A stretch of DNA of 64,000 nucleotides from Oscillospiraceae bacterium (GCA_017523995.1 JAFWUX010000099.1:17383-81382), one strand, 5' to 3'. Positions 51,395 through 61,783 are shown, numbered from the stretch's first letter. Made by a program: numbers and translations. Notes: generated from the sequence alone by a model not told the origin.

Positions 51395-52776
51395 TCCGGC
51401 GGAGCCTCGCCCTGCTCCTTCGGGGAGAAGCGCGTGAACTGCGGATCCCAGATCATATTGATCGTGCCGGTGCTGCCGTGACGGTTCTTCGCGACAATGC
51501 ACTCCACCTCGACCGGCGCATCGGTGCGCTCTTTCTGATAGTAGAAGTCATTGTAGAGGAACATGATGATATCGGCGTCCTGCTCAATCGAGCCCGATTC
51601 ACGCAGGTCGGACATCATCGGGCGCTTATCGGTTCGGCTCTCAACGCCTCGGTTGAGCTGCGAAAGCAGCAGCACGGGGACATTGAGCTCCTTCGCCATC
51701 AGCTTGAGGTTACGGGTGATATCCGAGATGACCAGCACACGGTTATCCGATTTGAGCGGCGCATCCATGAGCTGCAGGTAGTCGATCACAACCATGCCGA
51801 GATTCTTGATTCTGCGGAGCTGCGCTTTCATCTGCGGCACCGTGATGCCCGTCGCCTCGGAGATCCGGAGATTGAGACGGCTCAGCACATCGGCGCTGCT
51901 CGCGATGCGGTTCCATTCCGCAGGCTCCATTCTGCCCGTGCGCAGCTTGTGCGCATTGACCAGCGCCTCGGTGGAAATCATACGGGATGCAAGCTGCTCC
52001 ATGCCCATTTCGAGGGAGTAGATCGCGACTGCTCTGCCCGTTCGTCTCGCGACGTTCGTTGCAAGGTTCAGCGCGAACGATGTTTTACCCATACCCGGAC
52101 GGGCTGCAAGGATTACAAGGTCGGAGTTGTTCATGCCGCCCGTGACCGCATCGAGCTCCGGATAGCCGGTTTTTGCACCGATATACTGTTCACGGTCGGG
52201 ACCGGTGATCTTGCGCAGATAATCAAAGGTGGAAACAACAACATCGCGGATCGGCACAAGCCCGTGGACATCTCTGCCCTGCCGGATGTCATAGATCCGC
52301 TGCTCTGCGGAATCGAGCAAAGTCTGCGCCGATTCCGAGCCGACGGAAATCTCATGCAGCAGTTCTCTTGCGACGGTCGCAAGCTGCCGCGCACAGTAGC
52401 GCTCCGCAACGATCTTGCAATAGCTGACGATATTCTCCGCAGAGGGCACGCCCTCCATCAGGCTGCGCAGATAGTTTCTGCCCTCGTTCTCGTTCTCGAA
52501 CACGCCCTCGCGGACGGCTTCGTGTACAACAACAACGGGGTCGAGCTGCTGCTGCTCCTCGCCGCCGCTCTGGAAGATCGAGAGCATCACATGAAAAAGC
52601 TGCTTGTGCTGCTCAAGATAAAAATGCTCCGGCCGGATATGCTCCAGCGCAACGGAGATCATTTCCGGATCGACTAAAATCGCGCCGAGAACCGCCTGCT
52701 CTGCTTCATCGCTGTGCGGAAGTGACTGCTCGGAAAAAGCATCGGAAAGACCCGAGAATCCGGCAGAATCAGCCAT
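51391..52776 (-). CDS. dnaB: Replicative DNA helicase
   Basis: 461 residues from ATG 52776, overlapping the end of rplI. N-terminal primase-interaction domain with [15 protein letters not shown], then a RecA-type motor with Walker [11 protein letters not shown], the H3 region, IDYLQLMD (Walker B) and QLNRGVESR. Hexameric replication-fork helicase. The frame is open upstream to 52854 inside rplI, but that extension does not resemble DnaB. Confidence 0.97.
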   Translation of the reverse strand: MADSAGFSGLSDAFSEQSLPHSDEAEQAVLGAILVDPEMISVALEHIRPEHFYLEQHKQLFHVMLSIFQSGGEEQQQLDPVVVVHEAVREGVFENENEGRNYLRSLMEGVPSAENIVSYCKIVAERYCARQLATVARELLHEISVGSESAQTLLDSAEQRIYDIRQGRDVHGLVPIRDVVVSTFDYLRKITGPDREQYIGAKTGYPELDAVTGGMNNSDLVILAARPGMGKTSFALNLATNVARRTGRAVAIYSLEMGMEQLASRMISTEALVNAHKLRTGRMEPAEWNRIASSADVLSRLNLRISEATGITVPQMKAQLRRIKNLGMVVIDYLQLMDAPLKSDNRVLVISDITRNLKLMAKELNVPVLLLSQLNRGVESRTDKRPMMSDLRESGSIEQDADIIMFLYNDFYYQKERTDAPVEVECIVAKNRHGSTGTINMIWDPQFTRFSPKEQGEAPPE

Positions 52777-53221
52777 TTTCAGCCACCACGGAGACAGTGA
52801 ACTTTGCGGAAATGCCGCTGTAGAGCTTTGCCTCCGCATTGTAATCGCCGGCATTCTTCATCTCGCTGCTGACAGAGAGCTTGCGCTTGTCAACCTCAAA
52901 GCCGAACTGCTCCTTGAGCGCATCCGCGACATTGCCGAGCGTCACGGCGCCAAAGAGCTTTCCGCCCTGTCCGCCCTTTGCGCGGACTGTCACCTTTTTG
53001 CCTTCGAGCTTTGCAGCCTGCTCCTTCGCCTCCTGCACGGCAACGTCAATCTTGTGCTGTGCAGATGCCTTCTGTCCGGCGAGCTTGTTCAGGTTTTCGT
53101 TTGTTGCTTCAACGGCAAGTCCCTTGCCGAGCAGGAAGTTCCGTGCATAGCCGTCCGAGACATTCTTGATCTCGCCCTTCTTGCCGGTTCCCTTGACATC
53201 CTGCAATAAAATGACTTTCAT
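52769..53221 (-). CDS. rplI: Ribosomal protein L9
   Basis: 150 residues. Family start [17 protein letters not shown] and [17 protein letters not shown] are unmistakable; the long connecting helix and the C-terminal domain follow. Seven bp after gdpP and overlapping dnaB, the common clostridial order gdpP-rplI-dnaB. Confidence 0.98.
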   Translation of the reverse strand: MKVILLQDVKGTGKKGEIKNVSDGYARNFLLGKGLAVEATNENLNKLAGQKASAQHKIDVAVQEAKEQAAKLEGKKVTVRAKGGQGGKLFGAVTLGNVADALKEQFGFEVDKRKLSVSSEMKNAGDYNAEAKLYSGISAKFTVSVVAENG

Positions 53222-53228
53222 TGTTCGA

Positions 53229-55223
53229 TCATCCTTTCAATTCAATTTCTGCGGTTTCTGATGCAGCGGGTGTATCCGCCCTGTTCAGCACCTCAACGAG
53301 CATTTCGCCGAGCTGAGCGAGCGTGCAGTCGGTGCGCTGCGCGGCTGCCATGATCTGGTGTCCGCCGCCGCCGAGCTGCTCCATAATGACCTGTACATTG
53401 ACCTTTCCGAGCGAACGCGCCGAAATGCACACCTGATTGCCGCACGGGAACAGGACAAAGGATGCATCCACGCCCTCCACGCCGAGCAGCTCATCGGCTG
53501 CCTGCGAGGCAATCACGCGGATATCCGGCACCTGCTCTGTCGCAACGGAGATCGCATATCTGCCGTGGATCTTCGCATCGGAGACAAGCTTCGAGCGGTG
53601 CTGATAGGCTTCGAGCGATTCGGCAAACAGCGTCTTGACCGCAATCGGATCGGCGCCGCGCTCGCGCAGGAACGCCGCGACCTCAAAGGTATGTACGCCG
53701 GTCTGCATGACAAAATTCTTGGTATCGAGCATGATGCCGGACATCAGCGCTTCTGCGCAGAACTGCGGCATCTCCTCGCGCCAGTCGAAATACTGGATCA
53801 TACCCGTGACAAGCTCCGCCGCCGAGGAGGCATGCGGATCATGCAGCTTGAGGGTTGTGTTATCAAGATAGTTGACCATCTGGCGGTGGTGGTCGATGAC
53901 AACCACATGCCGCGCCTGACGGTACAGATCCACATCCTCGACAATATCCTTGCTGAACGTATCGACGATCACGAGCAGATCGGTATCGCGGATCTGCTGC
54001 CGCGCGGTCTCCGGCGTGATCATGCAGCCGGGCATTTCCTCCGCGATGCGGTCCGTCAGCAGCTTTGCAAGGGTTGTTTCGGTGCGGATGACAATATTAA
54101 ACGGGATGCCGGTCTGCTCGGCGATGAATGCCACGCCGACCGCCGCACCGACCGCATCGAGATCGCTTGCGCGGTGCCCCATGATATAGACATGGGAGCT
54201 GTGGTTCATCAGGCGAAGCAGATCCTTCGCAATTGCGCGGTTTTTCGCTTTGTTCTTGTGCTCGATGCCCTGCGAAACGCCGCCGTAGAACGAAAAGCCG
54301 TTATCCGTTTTGACCGCAGCCTGATCGCCGCCTCTGCCCAGTGCCATATCCAGCGACTGCTGTGCAAAGCGCTCGTTCTGCTGCAAAGTCTCGCCGCTTC
54401 TGCCGACGCCGATGGACAGCGTCATTGAGATTCTGCCGCGCACCTTGATCTTGCGGACAGCATCAAGCAGCGGGAAGTGTGCGCGCTCCATTTCAAGGCA
54501 GTGGCGCGCTTCGGTCAGCACCATGAAGCGATCCTCATCGAGGTGGCAGAAGATGCTCTCCGTGCCCTCGAGCATTTTGTCAAACAGCGATTCGAGCGCT
54601 GCCAGCACAACGGCGCGTTCACTCTGCCGCGTGCCGCTGAACAGATCCTCATAGTTGTCAACATTGATGAGCAGGACGCACGGGCGCGTATCGAGATAGA
54701 CCCGCCGCAGCGTCACATAGTTTGTGATATCCTCAAAGCTGAACAGCGTTGCATGTCCGTCCTTGCGCTCGTAATCCGTGCGCGAGACGCGGAACTGCCG
54801 GTCAAACATGCCGAGTTCCATAGATTCGCCGTCTGCAATCGCATCGGGGCGGAACGGCAGCACCGAGTGAAGCTGCAGACCGAACAGGTCACCGCCGCCG
54901 GCAATCTGCTCGGCAAACGCATCATTGTGCCAGATAATCGCATGATGCCGGTCCACCATGACAAGCGGCACCGGCATATACTCCGGCGCTGCCTGCATCG
55001 TGCGTTTGAGCAGCGTGTTCATCCGTGCAATGTAGCGGAGCGCATTTTTCCGCAGCAGCAGAATCTCATAGCTAAGCCAGCCCGCCGCGGCAAGAAACAG
55101 CAGCAGCGTCACCCAGAACAGCGCGCTCTGATACTGCGCATGCGCCATAATCAATGCAATCAGTCCGGCAAGCGCGAGCATACCGGAAGCCAGCATCAGC
55201 CGCCAGAGCTGCTTTTTCTGCAT
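53229..55223 (-). CDS. gdpP: Cyclic-di-AMP phosphodiesterase GdpP
   Basis: Hydrolyses c-di-AMP, so it influences osmotic balance and cell-wall stress. 664 residues: two TM segments (about 10-50), a PAS-like domain, a degenerate GGDEF domain (no GGDEF signature; DEDRF instead), then DHH and DHHA1 catalytic domains with [18 protein letters not shown] and GGGHQIMAA. All metal-binding motifs look intact. Follows rnj by about 40 bp. Confidence 0.95.
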   Translation of the reverse strand: MQKKQLWRLMLASGMLALAGLIALIMAHAQYQSALFWVTLLLFLAAAGWLSYEILLLRKNALRYIARMNTLLKRTMQAAPEYMPVPLVMVDRHHAIIWHNDAFAEQIAGGGDLFGLQLHSVLPFRPDAIADGESMELGMFDRQFRVSRTDYERKDGHATLFSFEDITNYVTLRRVYLDTRPCVLLINVDNYEDLFSGTRQSERAVVLAALESLFDKMLEGTESIFCHLDEDRFMVLTEARHCLEMERAHFPLLDAVRKIKVRGRISMTLSIGVGRSGETLQQNERFAQQSLDMALGRGGDQAAVKTDNGFSFYGGVSQGIEHKNKAKNRAIAKDLLRLMNHSSHVYIMGHRASDLDAVGAAVGVAFIAEQTGIPFNIVIRTETTLAKLLTDRIAEEMPGCMITPETARQQIRDTDLLVIVDTFSKDIVEDVDLYRQARHVVVIDHHRQMVNYLDNTTLKLHDPHASSAAELVTGMIQYFDWREEMPQFCAEALMSGIMLDTKNFVMQTGVHTFEVAAFLRERGADPIAVKTLFAESLEAYQHRSKLVSDAKIHGRYAISVATEQVPDIRVIASQAADELLGVEGVDASFVLFPCGNQVCISARSLGKVNVQVIMEQLGGGGHQIMAAAQRTDCTLAQLGEMLVEVLNRADTPAASETAEIELKG

Positions 55224-55263
55224 GCTATCACCCGCCTTTTTGTATACTCAGACATGTATGCGC

Positions 55264-57201
55264 TCAGACCTCCATAATAATCGGAAGGATCATCGGGGAA
55301 CGCTTTGTCTTCTGGAAGATGTGATCGGAGAGCACATCGCGGAGCTTGCCCTTGAGCGCCGTCCAGTCGCGCAGCTCATTCGGTGCGCAGTGCTCGAGCG
55401 TCTCCGTGAGCAGCAGTCTTGCTTCATCCATGAGCTCCTCCGCCTCACGGACATAGACAAATCCGCGCGAGATCAGCTCCGGACCGGAAACGATCTCATT
55501 CTCCGCGCGGTCAATGCCGATGACGATGATGATGAGACCGTCCTGCGCGAGATGCTTTCTGTCCCGCAGCACGATCGAGCCGACATCGCCGACGCCGAGA
55601 CCGTCCACGAGCACTCTGCCCGCAGGCGCCTGCCCGACGATCTTCATATCAATGCCGTTCGATTCGATGACATCGCCGATCTGACCGACGATGATATGAT
55701 CTCTGTCCATGCCGAGCTCCATTGCGAGCTCTGCGTGCTTCTTCAGATGCTTATACTCGCCGTGCACCGGAATAAAATACTTCGGCTTTGTCAGCGAGAG
55801 CATCAGCTTGAGCTCCTCCTGGCAGGCGTGTCCGGAGACATGCACCTCATACATTCTCTCATAGACCACATGCGCGCCCGATTTCATCAGCTCATTGACG
55901 ACGCGCGTCACATACTTCTCGTTGCCGGGGATCGGCGTTGCAGAGATGATGATGAAATCCTGCGGCGTGATATTGACCTTTTTGTGATCGCCCATTGCCA
56001 TGCGCGTCAGTGCGGACATCGGTTCGCCCTGACTGCCGGTCGTGATCAGCACAATCTGCTCGGCGGAATAGCGGTTCATCAGGTCGATATCTATAATAGT
56101 ATTCTCCTTGACATCGAGATATCCAAGCTCGCGCGCGATCGAAATGACATTGACCATGCTGCGTCCGAAGACGGCGACCTTTCTGCCGCAGCGCTCGGCG
56201 CAGTTGATGATCTGCTGCACTCTGTGGATGTTCGAGGAGAACGTCGCGATGATGATGCGCTTGCCCTCCGCCTCGGCAAAGAGCTTGTCAAAGGAGACGC
56301 CGACCTTGCGCTCTGTCGGGGTATAGCCCGGACGCTCGGCGTTTGTGGAATCCGCCATCAATGCGAGGACGCCGCGGCTGCCCAGCTCGCCGAATCTGCC
56401 GAGGTCGATGATGCCGCCGTTGATCGGGGAATAATCGACCTTGAAATCGCCCGTGTGGACGAGCACGCCCGCCGGTGTGTGGATCGCGAGACCGACTGCA
56501 TCCGGAATCGAGTGGTTGACATGGATCAGCTCGACCGCCATGCAGCCCATGCGGATGGTCTTCCGCGGTGCCACGATGTTGAGATTGACCTTGCCGGTCA
56601 GCTGATGCTCCTTGAGCTTTGCCTCGACGAGTGCGAGCGTCAGGCGCGTGCCGTAAACCGGCGTGTTGACCTTTTTCAGCAGATATGCAAGTCCGCCGAT
56701 GTGATCCTCGTGGCCGTGTGTCAGCACGATGCCGCGGAGTTTATCCGCGTTGCGTTCGATATAAGTGAAATCCGGAATGACGAGATCAACGCCGAGCATT
56801 TCGGCATCGGGGAAGGCAAGGCCGCAGTCAATGATGAACATATCATTGGCGCATTCGATCACGGTCATGTTCTTGCCGATCTCACCGAGGCCGCCCAGCG
56901 GAATGATCTTCACGGGGGTTTTTGCGCGCTGCTGCTTGCTTTCTTTCTGCGGTGCGCGCTGCACATTTGCCTGACGCGGTGCTTTCTCCTGCTTGCCGCC
57001 CTCGGCGTTTGCCTTTTTGGAGACAGCAGCCGGATTTTTCAGTACCTTCTCGGCTTTTTTGCGCTCCTGCTTCTCGAGCTTTTCGCTGACCAGTTCAAAC
57101 TGGCTGATTTTTCTGCCGATTGCAGCGAGCGGGATGCCGCCTCTCTGTGATTTTCCCCGCGAGAATCCGCCCTTTCCGGAACGGTCTGTGTTTCTGTTCA
57201 A
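55264..57201 (-). CDS. rnj: Ribonuclease J
   Basis: Metallo-beta-lactamase/beta-CASP RNase with 5'-exo- and endonuclease activity. 645 residues with TTG start 57201, supported by GGAG 7 nt upstream. A basic, disordered N-terminal extension (about 90 residues, Lys/Ala-rich) precedes the enzyme core. HGHEDHIGG is the zinc motif; DSTNAERPG and HVSGHA of the beta-CASP domain follow. First gene of the rnj-gdpP-rplI-dnaB-tilS-ftsH operon. Confidence 0.96.
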   Translation of the reverse strand: MNRNTDRSGKGGFSRGKSQRGGIPLAAIGRKISQFELVSEKLEKQERKKAEKVLKNPAAVSKKANAEGGKQEKAPRQANVQRAPQKESKQQRAKTPVKIIPLGGLGEIGKNMTVIECANDMFIIDCGLAFPDAEMLGVDLVIPDFTYIERNADKLRGIVLTHGHEDHIGGLAYLLKKVNTPVYGTRLTLALVEAKLKEHQLTGKVNLNIVAPRKTIRMGCMAVELIHVNHSIPDAVGLAIHTPAGVLVHTGDFKVDYSPINGGIIDLGRFGELGSRGVLALMADSTNAERPGYTPTERKVGVSFDKLFAEAEGKRIIIATFSSNIHRVQQIINCAERCGRKVAVFGRSMVNVISIARELGYLDVKENTIIDIDLMNRYSAEQIVLITTGSQGEPMSALTRMAMGDHKKVNITPQDFIIISATPIPGNEKYVTRVVNELMKSGAHVVYERMYEVHVSGHACQEELKLMLSLTKPKYFIPVHGEYKHLKKHAELAMELGMDRDHIIVGQIGDVIESNGIDMKIVGQAPAGRVLVDGLGVGDVGSIVLRDRKHLAQDGLIIIVIGIDRAENEIVSGPELISRGFVYVREAEELMDEARLLLTETLEHCAPNELRDWTALKGKLRDVLSDHIFQKTKRSPMILPIIMEV

Positions 57202-57276
57202 ATGATTACTCCTCTCTGTCTGCGGGTCTCTCGCTGAGACCTGCCATAAAATTCAGGGTATATCCATACAGAATAT

Positions 57277-57305
57277 AGTATACGCGAAATGATTAAAAAA
57301 GTCAA
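57277..57305 (-). promoter_or_regulatory. Promoter of the rnj-ftsH operon
   Basis: Minus strand TTGACT (57300-57305), 17-bp spacer, TATACT (57277-57282). Confidence 0.82.
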
Positions 57306-57409
57306 GTCTGCGCCCCTGCCGCCGGATGATTTTCGGAAACTCAAGCAAAAAACCGCTCGTTTCTGCTCGGATTTTGCCGCAGTCTGTAGATATTGGGAGT
57401 CTCCGGTCG

Positions 57410-58131
57410 GCAGTGCCGACATCCATTTTGCTAAAGGCATTTTCTTCGTTTGCTTGCCTTTTATCTTTAGTCCGATGTAAAATTCCGCTGGGCGCGGGGC
57501 GCGAATGCGAGGGAAAGAACCATAGAGAGAGGGAAGTCCTCGCTTGCGCTCGGGTCTCCCCTCTCACTAAGGTTCTCTCCCTCGCGCTCCCTCTTTCCTT
57601 ATCCTCTCCTCTCTGGGGGCGTAAGCCATTCATTTGGCTTTGGTTGTATCTTAGAGCAGCACTTTTTTTGTAAAAGACCTACGCGCATACAAGCGGCTTA
57701 TGTCAATTGAGTGGCTGATGCCCCAAGGGGGTCAAGGAATCAGGAAAAGGGAGCGCGAGGGAAAAACCTAAAGGGGATAGGGGGAATGTGAGCTCGCGAA
57801 CCTTCCCCCTGTCCTCTTTGGGTTGTTCCCTCGCACTTGCGCCCCGCGCCCAGCGGAATCTAACATTCGGACAAAAGATAAAGAACAAGCAAACAAATAA
57901 AAAACAATTGCGCCCAGTAAAAATAAACATTCGGACAAAAGATAAAGGACAAGAAAACTACAACCGCACCATTCGCGCCCAGTGGAATTTAACATTTGAA
58001 CGAAAGATAAAAAACAAGCAAACAAAGCCGAACCATTCGCCCAAAAACTAAAATCAAACCTTCGGACAAAGGATAAGAACATTAACACAAAATATGCCTT
58101 TAGCAATTTGAATGTCACCACCGCCGACTGC
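57410..58131. mobile_element. Non-coding repeat element, copy B, with outer inverted ends
   Basis: Outer arms 57414-57443 (GGCAGTGCCGACATCCATTT..) and about 58107-58130 are inverted repeats. The core 57483-57858 has 30-bp-class terminal inverted repeats starting TTCCGCTGGGCGCGG and matches copy A at 47.5 kb in inverted orientation. Between core and right arm lie tandem repeats. No transposase, no credible protein. Fills most of the rnj-mannanase gap; the remainder shows nothing recognisable. Confidence 0.8.
57859..58090. repeat. About four degenerate tandem repeats inside copy B
   Basis: Units of about 63-70 bp, each containing a variant of CATTCGGACAAAAGATAAAG (near 57864, 57929, 57996 and 58062) and some preceded by GCGCCCAGTGGAATTTAA, the same sequence as the core end. 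They look like multiplied ends of the element. Confidence 0.7.
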
Positions 58132-58318
58132 GCCGTTTTGTGCAGAGTGACGGGATTTGACAGGCAGTCTATATCGGAATTGCGAATTCTTGAAACTATA
58201 TTGCTGAAATATAGGATGATTAAACCAAACCTGTCTCATTAAGATTGATGATTCTGCCGATAATTACTTTACGGAACTGCAGCATTCCCGTGTTTTCGCG
58301 GAAATTATCAAAAATCGT

Positions 58319-58347
58319 TTGACAGTGCGCTTTTTTCTGTATATAAT
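58319..58347 (+). promoter_or_regulatory. Promoter of the mannanase gene
   Basis: TTGACA (58319-58324), 17-bp spacer, TATAAT (58342-58347). Confidence 0.87.
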
Positions 58348-58404
58348 ATGAACAGATGCAGCAGACAGAAGACTGCATCCAGCCAGATTTTTAGGGGAGA
58401 AAAT

Positions 58405-60270
58405 ATGAAAAAACAAAAACATTTTGCCGTCCTGACGGCACTCGCAACCGCAGCCGCATCGCTTTCCGTGATGACCGGCATCCACGCTGCCGCAGCAGGC
58501 GGCGCCGGCGGCTTTACTTGGGAGAAAACCAGCGGCTATCAGGAAGGCACCGATTCCGTCACCGACGGAAACAACCAGACCGTTGTCAAGTTCACGGACG
58601 CTGACAACGGCGACAACACCGCGGGCTTCTGCACCCAGAACGGTGACGGCTGGGACTGGTCCGATTACACGCAGCTTTCGTTTACGCTCAAAAATGACTG
58701 CACAAGCAACATCAACTTTGCACTGGCGCTCGGCACCGGCGCGGACTGGGCATGGTATCAGTCCACCTCGAACACCACCGTTGAGGCGGGCAAATCCGTT
58801 GATCTGACCTACTACCTCAAATCCGAGGAGTGGGCGTATAACGGCACCGAGGATCCTTCGGCGCTCGCGGATGTCTTCGCAGTCCACCGCATCAATATGA
58901 TGGTCATGCCGGTCTACGGCGCATCGACTGTCTCCGGTTCGGTCACGGTTTCCGATCTCAAGCTCAGCGGCAGCGCGGCTGCGTCTGTCGAGCCGAAAAA
59001 CGGCTTTTATGTAGACGGCAGCGTCCTGCGCGATGCAAACCAAAATCCGTTTATCATGCGCGGCACGAACTACGCCTATACATGGTACAGCTGGGACGGC
59101 AAAACCGAAGCCGCCCTCAAAGAAATCGCAGGCTACGGCGCAAATGTTGTCCGCATTGTGCTCGGCGACGGCGACCAGTACACGAAGAATACATCCGGCG
59201 AGATCGCAAACCTGATTCAGCTCTGCGAGAAGAACAAGCTCGTTGCCGTGTTTGAAGTCCATGACGCAACCGGCAAAAACGAGACACAGCCGCTGCTCAA
59301 CGCGGCAAAGTATTTCGCGAATGATATCGCTTCGGCGCTCAAGGGTCACGAGGATACGGTGATTATCAACATTGCGAACGAGTGGCAGGGCACGGCAAAC
59401 GATTCCGCATGGCAGGCGGCATATATCGACGCGGTCAAGATCATCCGCGATGCCGGTCTCAAGCACTGCATCATGTGCGATGCCGGCGGCTGGGGTCAGA
59501 CCGCGACAACCGTCATCAACGGCGGCGCGGCGGTGCTCGCTGCCGATCCGGAGCACAATACCATGTTCTCCGTCCACATGTACGGCTACGCAGGCGGCTC
59601 CCAGAGCATGATCAAAAATATCATGGACAGCATGATCACCCGCGAGCTTTGCCTTGTCATCGGTGAGTTCGGCTACAAGCACTCCGACGGCGATGTGGAC
59701 GAGGGCTACATCATGGAATACGCGCAGAAAACCGGCACCGGCTGGATGGCATGGAGCTGGTACGGCAACGGCAGCCCTGTTGAGTATCTCGATATGAGCA
59801 ATGCAAATGCAGGCGGCTCGCTCTCCCGCGACTGGGGCGAGGTCATCATCAACGGCAAGAACGGCTGGAAGGAAACCGGAAAGCCCTGCTCCGTCTTCAC
59901 CGGAGAAAAGCCGCAGACCACCACGCCTGCCGTGACAACCACAACGGTTCTCACCACCACAACCACCACAATCCTCACCACCACAACCGCCGCTGAAACC
60001 ACCACCACAACAACATCCCTGATGACCACAACCCTCACCACGGAGACCACCGCTGAACCGGCAGAGACCATGTTCGGTGATGTCAACGAGAGCGGCAAGG
60101 TCGATGTTTCCGATGCGGTGCTGCTCGCACGCTTCGCCGCAGAGGATCAGAAAGCGCTCATCTCTGCGCAGGGCAAGAAAAATGCCGATGTCAACCACAA
60201 CGGCATGCCCGATCAGAACGATGTCATCGTGATCCTTCAGTATATTGCGAAAATTATTTCGGATTTCTGA
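58405..60270 (+). CDS. Cellulosomal endo-beta-1,4-mannanase (GH5_8-like) with CBM-like domain and dockerin
   Basis: 621 residues from ATG 58405 (AGGGGAG upstream). Signal peptide about 1-30. Residues 35-190 form a beta-sandwich resembling a carbohydrate-binding module. The catalytic domain (200-500) shows GH5 subfamily 8 landmarks: RGTNYAYTWY, EVHDATG, acid/base E326 in NIANEWQG, FSVHMYGYAGG and nucleophile E421 in IGEFGYKHSDGDVDE. A Thr-rich linker (505-555) leads to a type I dockerin with two calcium-loop repeats (GDVNESGKVDVSDAV and ADVNHNGMPDQNDVI). It would dock onto a cohesin scaffold outside the cell and cut mannans. Monocistronic. Confidence 0.93.
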   Translation: MKKQKHFAVLTALATAAASLSVMTGIHAAAAGGAGGFTWEKTSGYQEGTDSVTDGNNQTVVKFTDADNGDNTAGFCTQNGDGWDWSDYTQLSFTLKNDCTSNINFALALGTGADWAWYQSTSNTTVEAGKSVDLTYYLKSEEWAYNGTEDPSALADVFAVHRINMMVMPVYGASTVSGSVTVSDLKLSGSAAASVEPKNGFYVDGSVLRDANQNPFIMRGTNYAYTWYSWDGKTEAALKEIAGYGANVVRIVLGDGDQYTKNTSGEIANLIQLCEKNKLVAVFEVHDATGKNETQPLLNAAKYFANDIASALKGHEDTVIINIANEWQGTANDSAWQAAYIDAVKIIRDAGLKHCIMCDAGGWGQTATTVINGGAAVLAADPEHNTMFSVHMYGYAGGSQSMIKNIMDSMITRELCLVIGEFGYKHSDGDVDEGYIMEYAQKTGTGWMAWSWYGNGSPVEYLDMSNANAGGSLSRDWGEVIINGKNGWKETGKPCSVFTGEKPQTTTPAVTTTTVLTTTTTTILTTTTAAETTTTTTSLMTTTLTTETTAEPAETMFGDVNESGKVDVSDAVLLARFAAEDQKALISAQGKKNADVNHNGMPDQNDVIVILQYIAKIISDF

Positions 60271-60293
60271 TGTGGTCAACCTTTCATACAGAG

Positions 60294-60333
60294 CAGACAG
60301 CCCCGACGTCACTCCCGTCGGGGCTGTCTGTTT
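60294..60333 (+). terminator. Terminator of the mannanase gene
   Basis: CAGACAGCCCCGACG with its complement, a 15-bp stem with a seven-base loop, then TTT. Confidence 0.85.
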
Positions 60334-60424
60334 GCAGGCGGGAAAAATGCCCGTCCGCACGCCTCTGCTGCCGGTAAAAATACGGGAATACCACGCACAT
60401 TCCCGACATCCTGTGCACAAACGC

Positions 60425-60550
60425 TTGATTCCGGCAGAAGCTTGTGCTATGATAATCCCGATGGAGGGTCTCCATAACCTCTGCCATCATCCTTACAAAG
60501 CAATGCTGCGCGGTTCGTTCTCATCCAGCCGCGCAGCATTGCTTTTTCCG
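60425..60550 (+). ncRNA. Short transcription unit: promoter plus strong terminator, candidate leader/small RNA
   Basis: TTGATT (60425-60430), 17-bp spacer and GTGC-TATGAT (60448-60453) are followed about 40 nt later by a perfect 17-bp stem, AAAGCAATGCTGCGCGG (60497-60513) with its complement (60529-60545), and a T-run. The transcript would be about 90 nt with an extra GGAG/CTCC hairpin inside. No open frame. Confidence 0.5.
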
Positions 60551-60600
60551 CAAAATCAAGACTTCTTCCGGTATAATTCCGACAACTCCGCCGCGAATTA

Positions 60601-60629
60601 TTGACTTTCTCCGCCGCTTGTGCTAGAAT
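60601..60629 (+). promoter_or_regulatory. Promoter before the receiver-like fragment
   Basis: TTGACT (60601-60606), 17-bp spacer, GTGC-TAGAAT (60624-60629). Confidence 0.7.
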
Positions 60630-60634
60630 GTGAA

Positions 60635-60693
60635 ACAAGGAAAGCAATGGGGCTGTTCCGTCTGAAAGAAAGGCGGAACAGCCTTGTTTTTTT
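60635..60693 (+). terminator. Leader terminator before the receiver-like gene
   Basis: GGCTGTTCCG (60651-60660) / CGGAACAGCC (60674-60683), extended by ACAAGG/CCTTGT, then seven T. Directly follows the transcription start and precedes the coding region, so expression must require antitermination. Confidence 0.75.
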
Positions 60694-60711
60694 GCGGAAA
60701 GGAGGAGGAAA

Positions 60712-61032
60712 ATGAAACTGCAGATACTGGTCGCAGATTCCGGTGAACGCACCGGCAATCATTTGAATCGTCTCTTTTCCGTACTGGAGGATACCGAATA
60801 TACAATCAGCCAGTACACGACAAACCTCAATGACGCGGTTCGTCTGGTGCTGAGCCGGAAATTCGATATTCTCCTCTGCATCAACCGCGCACCGGAATTT
60901 ATCGCGGCAAAGCTGCTGCGCCTGACCGGCACTGCGGAAAACAGAACCCCTGCAATCATCATCAGTGAACAGGATGACTCCCAGATGCGGCACTGCTCAA
61001 GGAGATCAAGGAAGTCCGCCGCGAGCGCCTGA
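60712..61032 (+). pseudogene. Receiver-domain-like protein, truncated at a recombination or assembly junction
   Basis: The first about 90 residues read as a receiver-like fold typical of response regulators (KLQILVADSGERTG start, FDILLCIN in place of the phospho-Asp strand, PAIIIS). The phosphorylatable Asp is not evident. After about 60980 the sequence is that of gdhA in another frame, so the last 15 or so residues are nonsense. The expected output domain (ANTAR or other) is missing. Shine-Dalgarno AAAGGAGG is strong, so a short protein could still be made. Confidence 0.6.
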
Positions 61033-61718
61033 CCGCTTACAAGAACGCAAAGCTGACCTCGGAATATCACGAGGGACGCGGCGTCTGGCAGATCAAGTGC
61101 GACATCGCACTGCCCTGCGCTACGCAGAATGAGCTGACGCTCGAGGATGCAAAGCTACTCAAGGAAAACGGCTGCATCGCGGTCTGCGAGGGCGCAAACA
61201 TGCCGACCACCGAGGATGCAACCAAGTTCCTGCAGGAGAACGGCATCCTGTTCATTCCGGGCTACGGCATGGCGGTTGCGCAGGCGCAGCACAGCGTCAA
61301 GGAGCTTGCGGATAAGCTTGAGGAGAACGGCGCAGAGGTCAGCTTTGCGATTCATCCGGTTGCGGGACGCATGCCCGGACACATGAACGTGCTGCTGGCT
61401 GAGGCGAATGTCCCCTATGAGCAGCTCAAGACTGCGGACGAAATGAATCCGCAGATGCCGAATACCGATGTCGCAATCGTCATCGGTGCAAATGACGTTG
61501 TCAACCCCTCGGCGCAGACGGACGAATCCTCGCCGCTCTACGGCATGCCGATCATCAACGCCTATGAGGCGCGCACGGTATTCGTGCTCAAGCGCGGCAA
61601 GGGCGCGGGCTTCTCCGGCGTGGAGAATCCGCTGTTCACAAATGACAACACCGTCATGATCTACGGCGACGCGAAACAGACCGTCTCGCAGCTTGTCAGC
61701 GAATTTGAGGACAGCTGA
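60978..61718 (+). pseudogene. Chimeric remnant: internal piece of glutamate dehydrogenase joined in frame to the C-terminus of transhydrogenase PntB
   Basis: 60978 to about 61252 encodes a central GDH segment (LLKEIKEVRRERL, CDIALPCATQNEL, GCIAVCEGANMPTT). At about 61250-61257 it changes in frame to PntB: IPGYGMAVAQAQHSVKEL, FAIHPVAGRMPGHMNVLL, VIGANDVVNP and NPLFTNDNTVMIYGDAK. The frame has no start upstream of Met 61200, which is inside the GDH motif. Neither enzyme can work. Either two deletions fused parts of a nitrogen/NADPH cluster, or the assembly is chimeric here. Confidence 0.85.
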
Positions 61719-61783
61719 TCGCCGAAAATATCGTATAAATCCTGCATAAATTTATACCGAATACCAAAATGCAAAAAAAGGCT

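Noticed and set aside
58264..60420. 718-residue minus-strand frame opposite the mannanase
   Set aside because: The plus strand has promoter, signal peptide, GH5 catalytic motifs and dockerin; the antisense frame has no recognisable domain.
61200..61718. Independent 172-residue gene
   Set aside because: Its ATG is an internal Met of the GDH motif GANMPTT; it is the tail of the gdhA-pntB chimera.
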